DNA from: Flavobacteriaceae bacterium
Lineage (GTDB): Bacteria; Bacteroidota; Bacteroidia; Flavobacteriales; Flavobacteriaceae
Direction: 5' to 3'
Assembly: GCA_030590765.1 (NCBI GenBank)
Contig: JAUVCP010000124.1
Location: 1 to 6,747 of the forward strand
Length of the DNA: 6,747 bases
The notes beneath the pieces are model-generated. The model made no database searches, was not told the DNA's origin, and saw nothing but the letters and a program-made list of their open reading frames with translations. Positions 1-5,127 of this stretch are shown in pieces. Positions within the stretch are counted from its first letter, which is position 1. Every line of letters begins with the position of its first letter. The position numbers were made by a program, and so were the translations under genes.

Positions 1-38
1 TTGCTTTTGTAAAAGCAAGTTTAGAAAATAAGAAATAA
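1..38 (+). CDS. Possible C-terminal tail of a convergent plus-strand gene (partial)
   Basis: The frame starting at base 3 reads AFVKASLENKK and then stops with TAA at 36-38, directly against the hairpin terminator at 37-69. The short lysine-rich, charged end looks like a normal protein C-terminus. A shared bidirectional terminator between convergent genes would explain why this hairpin has T-runs on both sides. Only 11 residues are visible, so no family or function can be assigned, and the reading could be chance in AT-rich DNA. Confidence 0.35.
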   Translation, partial: AFVKASLENKK

Positions 39-69
39 AAAATGCCTTCTTAAAAGGAAGGCATTTTTT
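37..69. terminator. Bidirectional hairpin terminator
   Basis: There is a perfect 13-bp inverted repeat: 37-49 pairs with 57-69 around a 7-base loop at 50-56. The GC-containing core (TGCCTTC/GAAGGCA) is flanked by six A on the left and six T on the right, so it gives a stem plus U-tract in either direction. On the minus strand it lies about 20 bases after the stop codon of the secreted repeat protein. On the plus strand it follows the possible gene tail ending at 38. Confidence 0.85.
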
Positions 70-89
70 GTTGATATTATTGGTTTGAA

Positions 90-497
90 TTACATTCCTA
101 TCAAACTCATAGCTTGTTTCAAAATTTCAGGATTACTAGAAATCCAACCCATAACTTTTTTAGTTAAATCAGGATTTTTTAATACATATTCCATCACTTT
201 CGCTTTTGCTCCTGAATTTGATTTTAATAAATCTGTGATTTGAGATTTTGTTGCACTATCATTTTTTAAGAAATCAATTGCTTTACTTTGTAAATCATCA
301 TTTTTTAATAACTGATCTTTTACTTTGTTTTGTACATCATCTGTTTTAAATAATGTTTGTAAACTAGAAATATCATCTGTTCCTACAGAAGGCGCTTCTA
401 ATTTTGATGTTGAACTAGGCATCTTTATTTGAGCCATAACAGTTGATGTATTAAGGCTTCCAAAAGCAACAACAAGAATTAATATTAGTTTTTTCAT
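90..497 (-). CDS. Small secreted protein with tandem 13-15-residue helical repeats, function unknown
   Basis: This is a 135-residue protein with a clear Sec signal peptide: KK at the start, a hydrophobic core at residues 4-14, and a likely cleavage after VMA at residue 22. After a Ser/Pro-rich linker (about 23-45), the rest consists of about six tandem units beginning near residues 49, 63, 76, 90, 105 and 118. Each follows roughly hLKNxxhxxKhhxxh, with N-D, N-S or N-P as the probable helix cap, so a stack of short helices is expected. It has no cysteine, lipobox or transmembrane segment after the signal, so a soluble periplasmic or exported protein is inferred. I recognise no family. It follows the metal-efflux cluster but has its own promoter (551-579) and terminator (37-69), so a metal role is only suggested by position. 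The ATG at 497 is preceded by an A-rich leader (AAAAAGAT) without a strong Shine-Dalgarno sequence. Confidence 0.85.
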   Translation of the reverse strand: MKKLILILVVAFGSLNTSTVMAQIKMPSSTSKLEAPSVGTDDISSLQTLFKTDDVQNKVKDQLLKNDDLQSKAIDFLKNDSATKSQITDLLKSNSGAKAKVMEYVLKNPDLTKKVMGWISSNPEILKQAMSLIGM

Positions 498-550
498 GAA
501 AATATCTTTTTAATTAATAAAAAGAGAAAATACATTAAATAAAATAGTTT

Positions 551-579
551 CAAATATAAATTTGATTAATTTTAAACAA
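551..579 (-). promoter_or_regulatory. Bacteroidetes-type promoter for the secreted repeat protein
   Basis: Read on the minus strand, TTG (577-579) is followed after 18 bases by TATATTTG (551-558). This matches the Bacteroidetes sigma consensus TTG-N(17-23)-TAnnTTTG. Transcription would begin near 545, giving a leader of roughly 45-50 bases before the ATG at 497. The -33 TTG abuts the upstream terminator at 578-608, so one transcription unit appears to end exactly where the next begins. Confidence 0.65.
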
Positions 580-608
580 AAAAGAGACCAAAATTTGGTC
601 TCTTTTTT
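578..608 (-). terminator. Hairpin terminator ending the efflux/lipoprotein transcript
   Basis: Bases 578-591 pair perfectly with 595-608 over 14 bp around a minimal AAT loop at 592-594. The GC-bearing core is GAGACC/GGTCTC, and A6/T6 tracts form the outer ends. On the minus strand the U-tract comes from 583-578, and the stem begins 22 bases after the lipoprotein stop codon at 631. The shape would also stop plus-strand transcription, but no plus-strand gene leads into it. Confidence 0.85.
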
Positions 609-630
609 CTACAAACTATATTTTAATAAA

Positions 631-1023
631 TTAATCATGGTCATGACCATCATGATTTTCTTCTTCAGTTTCTTCTGATTTATTACCATCATCATCTTTA
701 GAAATTTCTACTTTCTTTAGATCCATTTTACATTTCGGGCATTTACCTTCTTCATGATAAACCTTATCGCCTTCACATTTCATCGGGCACTGGTAATCAT
801 TCATTGCCAATGCATCTTTGGTTTTTTCAATACCTTCATCAATGGCTTCCCCTACTTCTTCAGCTCCTTTTTCAACTTCTTTAGCAACTTTTTTGGCATC
901 CTTTTCAATTTCTGTACTAATTTCTTTTACATCTTTTTCTGCACCTTTTTTAGTGTTTTCGCAAGAGGTAAATACCATACCTATAGCAAGAAATAATGCT
1001 AATGCGATCGTGATTTTTTTCAT
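631..1023 (-). CDS. Small lipoprotein with heavy-metal-binding domain and His/Asp tail
   Basis: The protein has 130 residues. Residues 1-20 form a lipoprotein signal ending in a relaxed lipobox (F-T-S-C), with C21 as the probable lipidated residue. Residues 25-72 are an Ala/Lys/Glu-rich amphipathic helix that is probably coiled or extended and would act as a spacer. Residues 77-102 match the small heavy-metal-binding domain found in CusB-like adaptors and P-type ATPases: C79-P-M81, then C95-P-K-C98-K-M100-D-L. The usual His after CPM is Lys here, while C83 and H90 are added. The acidic tail ends in H124, H127 and H129. The likely role is binding copper or a similar metal in the envelope as buffer or donor to the exporter; this is inferred from the domain and from the adaptor upstream carrying a related one. 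The run after the Cys is not strongly acidic, so there is no clear surface-export signal. A strong terminator follows at 578-608. Confidence 0.9.
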   Translation of the reverse strand: MKKITIALALFLAIGMVFTSCENTKKGAEKDVKEISTEIEKDAKKVAKEVEKGAEEVGEAIDEGIEKTKDALAMNDYQCPMKCEGDKVYHEEGKCPKCKMDLKKVEISKDDDGNKSEETEEENHDGHDHD

Positions 1024-1056
1024 TATTGATTCTAATTTAGATTATATTAATTTTAA

Positions 1057-1081
1057 ATATCAAGGTTTAAACATTCGATAT
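1057..1081. repeat. Imperfect dyad around GTTTAAAC in the lipoprotein leader
   Basis: The 8-bp palindrome GTTTAAAC (1065-1072) is flanked by ATATC (1057-1061) and its complement GATAT (1077-1081), with spacers of 3 and 4 bases. It lies between the candidate promoter at 1098-1127 and the lipoprotein start at 1023, where an operator could sit. The sequence is AT-rich and the dyad slightly asymmetric, so chance is possible. No regulator gene is visible to pair with it. Confidence 0.25.
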
Positions 1082-1097
1082 CTTTATTATAAGGTCG

Positions 1098-1127
1098 TAA
1101 ATATATAAAGTTCCTGACAAGTACCAA
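1098..1127 (-). promoter_or_regulatory. Candidate Bacteroidetes-type promoter for the lipoprotein gene
   Basis: On the minus strand, TTG (1125-1127) is followed after 19 bases by TATATTTA (1098-1105). This matches TAnnTTTG in all but the last fixed base. It would start transcription near 1092, leaving a leader of about 70 bases. The 146-base gap before the lipoprotein gene is the longest gap inside the efflux group, which makes an internal promoter plausible. No convincing terminator separates it from the methyltransferase, so read-through may also occur. Confidence 0.35.
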
Positions 1128-1169
1128 AAAATAATTGAGTTTACACATTTTTATTCTTTTATCATCACT

Positions 1170-1868
1170 TTAATCCCTTTGAAATAAAGTATATAAATAT
1201 TCTCTTTTATCTCCGGAGGGCATGGTATATATAAAGTCAAAACTTTCCTTCAACGAAAAATCAAATCCAAGTTTTTCAGACAGCATTTTTTCATTATAGC
1301 GAAATACCGGCAATCCACTACATTTTTCTGCACCATTTAAATTAAAAACCGCAATAATCACAAAGCCATTTTGTTTAACCAGTTTTTTTAATAATAAAAA
1401 ATATTTATCCTGTTCTTTTTGATCATTAAAAAAATGTAATACAGCTCTGTCATGCCACAGATCTACAGGTTCTAATTTGTTCAATTCATTTGGGTTCATC
1501 AAATCATCTATGATCCAATCTAACTTATTACTTTGCTCTTCCAATCTAGTTTTTAATTCTTCAAAAGATTTATCACTAATATCAATGGCTATAATATTTT
1601 TGTTACCCTTCTTTAACAATTCATCGATTAAAGTGGTTGCTCCTACTCCCACATTCAATAATCTTGCATTTGAATTAAAATAGCACTTCTCTATCAACTG
1701 GAGAGAAGGCTCGGGAAAATCCTCATACCAGCCAAGTTTTTCAACGATCGTTTTCTCATAAGCACGATCCCAATGAACTTTTAGATCTTTCTTAGGAGAA
1801 TCGTCTTCATTAGAACAACAAGAACTTTTTGCATTAATATCACAAGAATTTTTTTTGATACTTTTCAT
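1170..1868 (-). CDS. Class I SAM-dependent methyltransferase with Cys-rich N-terminus, substrate unknown
   Basis: The protein has 232 residues, no signal peptide and no membrane segment, so it is cytoplasmic. A Rossmann-type methyltransferase fold is indicated by motif I at residues 70-77 (LLNVGVGA, the SAM-binding glycine loop), an acidic post-I strand at 94-97 (AIDI), D121-D122 after the third strand, and the motif DLWHDRAVLHFF at 136-147. The segment KCSGLPVFRY at 182-191 also recurs, from memory, in a widespread family of uncharacterised methyltransferases. The first 30 residues are an unusual polar extension with C9, C17 and C18, which could bind a thiophilic metal; that is inference. 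It starts 42 bases after the adaptor stop with no terminator between, so it is probably co-transcribed with the exporter. A tellurite- or arsenite-type detoxifying methylation was considered, but the sequence does not show the hallmarks of TehB or ArsM clearly enough to say so. Confidence 0.88.
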   Translation of the reverse strand: MKSIKKNSCDINAKSSCCSNEDDSPKKDLKVHWDRAYEKTIVEKLGWYEDFPEPSLQLIEKCYFNSNARLLNVGVGATTLIDELLKKGNKNIIAIDISDKSFEELKTRLEEQSNKLDWIIDDLMNPNELNKLEPVDLWHDRAVLHFFNDQKEQDKYFLLLKKLVKQNGFVIIAVFNLNGAEKCSGLPVFRYNEKMLSEKLGFDFSLKESFDFIYTMPSGDKREYLYTLFQRD

Positions 1869-1910
1869 TAATTTTTCAATTAAAAAATATTTTGTAAGAT
1901 AACAATTAAT

Positions 1911-3740
1911 CTAAAAAGTTTTCTTTACCTCTCCACACTTAAGCATACTTACTCCAAAAAATGGATTTGCTATTTCTTTATCATAACTCAACCAAAAGCC
2001 CCCCTTATTATCATCTGCCATTGGACAAAATTCCAGATAAACTGTTTTGCTTTCTGGTGTAATAATTCCTAACATATCTACTACATCTGAAAGATTCTTT
2101 CCTAATAAACCAAATGCTTTTCGTTGCTCTTTAATATTGGTATTAATTTGAATCATATTCACATTTTTGTTGATGCTTTTTAAAGCTTTCATCCATACAA
2201 TATGTGCATCACCTAATAATAAAAGCATATCTACTTCTGAAATTATTTGTTTTAACTGAACTGTTTGACTTTGGGCTTTTACAGCATTACTTTGTGTTAA
2301 TGCATCTTTTAAAATTATATACGAATCAACTACATTACCTAATTGTTTTTTGAATTTTGGGTCTATTTTTGTATTATCGATCATAATCATTCCACTCATG
2401 TCATCCTCATCTCCTTTTTTTATATTCTCATCATTTTTATCATCATCACCCATCTCCATTCCGGTATGACCACCTGTGCTTACTTTTCCACCTTCCGGGT
2501 TCATCATACTTCTCTGCCCCAATAACTGAGCCGATGCATCTATCCTAAATACACCATTTGTTGCAACTTCTTCTCCATCTTTCAAACCTTTTTCAACAAT
2601 ATAGAATTCTCCCAAATCTGATCCTAAGATCACTTCTCTGTAAACAAATGAAATCGTATTCTTATGCGGAACTTTAACATAAACTACTGCTCGTTTTCCT
2701 GTCCAAAGTACAGCCGATTTTGGAATGATCAATGCATCTTTGGTATCCTTCATATTTGCTTTTATAATTCCGTTGACAAACATTTCGGGAAGTAGTTTGT
2801 GATTCTTATTATTCACTTCTACACGCACTTTTGCTACACGAGTTTTCTGCGTTACAAATGGGTCTATATAGGTGACTTTTCCTTTGAATTCTTTGCCCGG
2901 CACAGCCTGAACAGTGAAATTTGCCCAATCTCCTTTATGGATCCAGGAAATATCAGCTTCATACACATCAAACATTACCCAAATTTTGTCAATATTTGCA
3001 ATATCAAATAATTTCATTCCTTCCATTACATGGTCACCTAATTCTACATTTCGCTTCATCACATAACCTGAATAATCTGATAGTATGTCTATTTGTTCCT
3101 GAACTTTACCCGACTTTATTATAGCATCAATTTGTTTATCTGTAAGTTTCCAAAGTTTTAATTTATTTTTAGAAGCTTTAAACAATTGTGGATATATATC
3201 TTTTGATTTCATTGCTTCAAAAAGTTCTTTTTGAGCCGAGATCAATTCCGGTGAATACAATCGAATAATTTTTTGACCCATTCTTACCTTTTCACCTGTA
3301 AAATTGATATAGAGTCTTTCTATTCTACCTGGTATGTGAGAAACCTGAGAGTACAATCTTCTTTCATCAGACTTAATTGCGCCTAACAATCTGATCTCTT
3401 TTTTTGCATTAGATCTTACCACCTTAGAACTTTGAATATTTGCTAATTGAATAGCTTCCTCACTCAGTACAATTTCATTACTGGTAATTTTTTCATCTGA
3501 ATCTTTACTCTTGTCAAGTGGAATTAATTCCATTCCACAAATCGGGCAATTGCCTGGTTTTTCCATCTTGATTTGTGGATGCATGGAACAAGACCATAAT
3601 TGTGTTACCGGATCCTGCACATAGTTGTGTTCATCTTCCCTATGAGAAGTTCCTTTATCATCACCCGAAGTAATTTTTCCAATGATAATCCCCAGCATCA
3701 AGATACCTGCTGCGATGATGTAATTTTTATATTTTTTCAT
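1911..3740 (-). CDS. cusB: CusB-like periplasmic adaptor (membrane fusion protein) with N-terminal metal-binding domain and DUF3347-type tail
   Basis: This adaptor links the inner-membrane pump to the outer-membrane channel. It has 609 residues, longer than a typical adaptor of about 400. Residues 7-22 form an uncleaved anchor or signal segment. Residues 48-75 are a heavy-metal-binding domain with C51-S-M53-H54 and C65-P-I-C68-G-M70. The barrel-sandwich halves lie around 133-165 and 218-247, with the helical hairpin between them (about 163-215). The beta-barrel and membrane-proximal domains follow to about 405. A linker at 411-455 is rich in Met, His and Asp. The tail (about 456-605) is a DUF3347-type helical domain ending in C572-P-M574 and M599-L-K-C602. 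Multiple soft-metal ligands at both ends suggest that it captures Cu/Ag in the periplasm, as E. coli CusB does with its methionines. It lies 67 bases after the channel gene. Confidence 0.93.
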   Translation of the reverse strand: MKKYKNYIIAAGILMLGIIIGKITSGDDKGTSHREDEHNYVQDPVTQLWSCSMHPQIKMEKPGNCPICGMELIPLDKSKDSDEKITSNEIVLSEEAIQLANIQSSKVVRSNAKKEIRLLGAIKSDERRLYSQVSHIPGRIERLYINFTGEKVRMGQKIIRLYSPELISAQKELFEAMKSKDIYPQLFKASKNKLKLWKLTDKQIDAIIKSGKVQEQIDILSDYSGYVMKRNVELGDHVMEGMKLFDIANIDKIWVMFDVYEADISWIHKGDWANFTVQAVPGKEFKGKVTYIDPFVTQKTRVAKVRVEVNNKNHKLLPEMFVNGIIKANMKDTKDALIIPKSAVLWTGKRAVVYVKVPHKNTISFVYREVILGSDLGEFYIVEKGLKDGEEVATNGVFRIDASAQLLGQRSMMNPEGGKVSTGGHTGMEMGDDDKNDENIKKGDEDDMSGMIMIDNTKIDPKFKKQLGNVVDSYIILKDALTQSNAVKAQSQTVQLKQIISEVDMLLLLGDAHIVWMKALKSINKNVNMIQINTNIKEQRKAFGLLGKNLSDVVDMLGIITPESKTVYLEFCPMADDNKGGFWLSYDKEIANPFFGVSMLKCGEVKKTF

Positions 3741-3768
3741 TTTATAATTGTTTATTCTTTAATTTTTT

Positions 3769-3801
3769 ACACACCCCTAACCCCTCTCTAGAGGAGAAGA
3801 C
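3769..3801. repeat. C-rich intergenic element with partial palindrome, possible dispersed repeat
   Basis: The gap between the channel and adaptor genes holds two CCCCTAA/CCCCTCT-like C-runs followed by the 8-bp palindrome CTCTAGAG and a purine arm (GAGGAGAAG). This GC-rich block stands out from AT-rich surroundings. From memory, similar C-run plus G-run elements are scattered between genes in many Bacteroidetes genomes, and this could be a decayed copy. In transcript orientation it is followed by A, not U, so it is not a terminator. Only one copy is present in this window. Confidence 0.35.
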
Positions 3802-3807
3802 ATAGCG

Positions 3808-5055
3808 TTAATTACCCAACATATAATTGATAAATGCTATTGCTGCATTTTTATCAGTAATGGCTTTTTGTTCTGCTAATTTATAGGACAACAATTGTCT
3901 TTCAATTCTTAAAACTTCTTCAAAATCTTTTGAATTTGTTGAGTAAGATGTAATTAAAACATCTAATACCTGCTTTGCAATATCTGATTGTTTTTTATTA
4001 AGATCTATCCTTCTTTCACTATCACTAAAATCTTTATACGTATTTTCGAAAACAGTAATCAAAGTATTTCGTTTATCTTCTTTCTTTGAAATTTCAGCAG
4101 ACTGTAAATGTTTTGCTTCTTCGATCATTGCCTTATATTTTCTGCGATAAATTGGAATCGTAACTCCTATAGAAGGAAATAATAAAGCATCATTACCATT
4201 ATTAGGATCAGTTGAATTAGGATTTTTACCAACAATAATGTAATTAACACCAATATTGAATTTTGGCAGTCCGTCTAATTTTGCAGCCCTCTCCTGATTT
4301 ACAAAAGCATTCAGCTTATGCTCTATACTTTTAACTTCATGATTGTTATTGTATATGGAATCTAATAAGGTTAAATTCTCATTAGGAAGTTCGTCTTGCC
4401 ATAGTTCAGTTGGTATATTTACTAATTCATAAGACCCTCTATTCAGTAAATTATTAAATTTTGTCAGAAATACTTTTTTAGAATCTATAAAAAGTGCCAA
4501 TTGATTCTCGAGATCATTCAATTCTAACTCAACCCTTAATTCATCTACAATAGAAGCAGATCCATTTTCAATTTTAACCAAAGATAAATTTTTAAAAATT
4601 CTTAAGATCTCCATATTTTCTTTTGTGATATGGATGGCTTTCTCGGTAAAATAGTAATTGTAATAAGCCGTTTTTACTTCAAAAAATAAATTTGATTTAC
4701 TATTCTCAAAAATCTCATATTTTGCTTTAGCCATTTCAGTAGCAACATTTTCTTTTGATCGCAACAATCCAAACCATGGAAAAGCCTGTTTTAAACCAAG
4801 TGTTGCTTTTTGTGGACCTAATCTTGTTTCCACCGGATTGATAAAATATCCGAAAGCAAATTGGGGATCAGGTAGAGTGCCCACCTGAGGTACTTTTTCC
4901 AATGCTGCCATATAATCATTAAATTTTGCTTTTAATCCAGGGTTATTCTCTGCAGCAATTTTTAAATAAGCATTTAAACTTTCTTTAGTATCCTGTGACA
5001 TTCCAGTAAGGGTGGATATTAAAAAGAAGCTTAGTATTATAATTTTATTTTTCAT
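3808..5055 (-). CDS. cusC: TolC/CusC-family outer-membrane efflux channel
   Basis: This is the outer-membrane exit duct of the tripartite exporter. It has 415 residues, close to the family norm, with a Sec signal peptide at about 1-20 (hydrophobic core at 5-16, cleavage near GMS-Q). No lipobox cysteine is present, unlike E. coli CusC, so it is probably not lipidated. The mature protein shows the internal duplication of the family: one outer-membrane-efflux repeat around residues 28-205 and a second around 235-412. Each has long heptad-rich helices (for example 103-150 and 306-405) and short beta segments such as LPDPQFAFGYF at 61-71 and LPKFNIGVNYIIV at 263-275. The gene lies 72 bases after the CusA stop and 67 bases before the adaptor. 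The pump-channel-adaptor order and the spacing support one operon. The ATG at 5055 is preceded by AAAAAAGATAAATA, an A-rich leader typical of the phylum. Confidence 0.92.
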   Translation of the reverse strand: MKNKIIILSFFLISTLTGMSQDTKESLNAYLKIAAENNPGLKAKFNDYMAALEKVPQVGTLPDPQFAFGYFINPVETRLGPQKATLGLKQAFPWFGLLRSKENVATEMAKAKYEIFENSKSNLFFEVKTAYYNYYFTEKAIHITKENMEILRIFKNLSLVKIENGSASIVDELRVELELNDLENQLALFIDSKKVFLTKFNNLLNRGSYELVNIPTELWQDELPNENLTLLDSIYNNNHEVKSIEHKLNAFVNQERAAKLDGLPKFNIGVNYIIVGKNPNSTDPNNGNDALLFPSIGVTIPIYRRKYKAMIEEAKHLQSAEISKKEDKRNTLITVFENTYKDFSDSERRIDLNKKQSDIAKQVLDVLITSYSTNSKDFEEVLRIERQLLSYKLAEQKAITDKNAAIAFINYMLGN

Positions 5056-5083
5056 TATTTATCTTTTTTAGCTATTACATAAA

Positions 5084-5105
5084 AGCTCTCAGAGCTACAC
5101 TGAGA
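5084..5105. other. Alternative small hairpins in the cusA-cusC spacer
   Basis: Two mutually exclusive pairings are visible. AGCTCT (5084-5089) faces AGAGCT (5091-5096), a near-perfect palindrome. Alternatively TCTCAG (5087-5092) pairs with CTGAGA (5100-5105) around a 7-base loop. Neither is followed by a U-tract in transcript direction, so this is not a terminator. It could tune processing or stability between the two coding regions, or be incidental. Confidence 0.25.
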
Positions 5106-5127
5106 AATAATTTTAAATTTTAAATCA

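Noticed and set aside
1..18. Inverted repeat TTGCTTTT-GT-AAAAGCAA as a terminator
   Set aside because: The loop is only two bases, it has no T-run after it on either strand, and it may lie within coding sequence; the hairpin at 37-69 is far stronger.
754..1108. Plus-strand open frames of 80 and 96 codons opposite the lipoprotein gene
   Set aside because: They are Phe/Ser-rich mirror images of the Lys/Glu-rich lipoprotein on the other strand, with no start signal or domain.
1086..1120. Classical sigma70 promoter TTGTCA...TATAAT on the minus strand
   Set aside because: The spacing is 23 bases instead of about 17, and the TTG-N19-TATATTTA pair nearby fits the phylum's consensus better.
1170..1868. 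Calling the methyltransferase an arsenite (ArsM) or tellurite (TehB) enzyme
   Set aside because: The cysteines are not in a recognisable ArsM arrangement and no TehB-specific signature is seen; only the general fold is supported.
1869..1910. A separate promoter or terminator between cusB and the methyltransferase gene
   Set aside because: Only AT-rich sequence with short ATTAAT repeats is present; no TTG/TAnnTTTG pair at proper spacing and no GC stem with a U-run.
2343..3124. Plus-strand open frames opposite the CusB-like gene
   Set aside because: They are antisense shadows of a well-supported 609-residue gene, and their compositions (His/Phe/Ile-rich) are unlike real proteins here.
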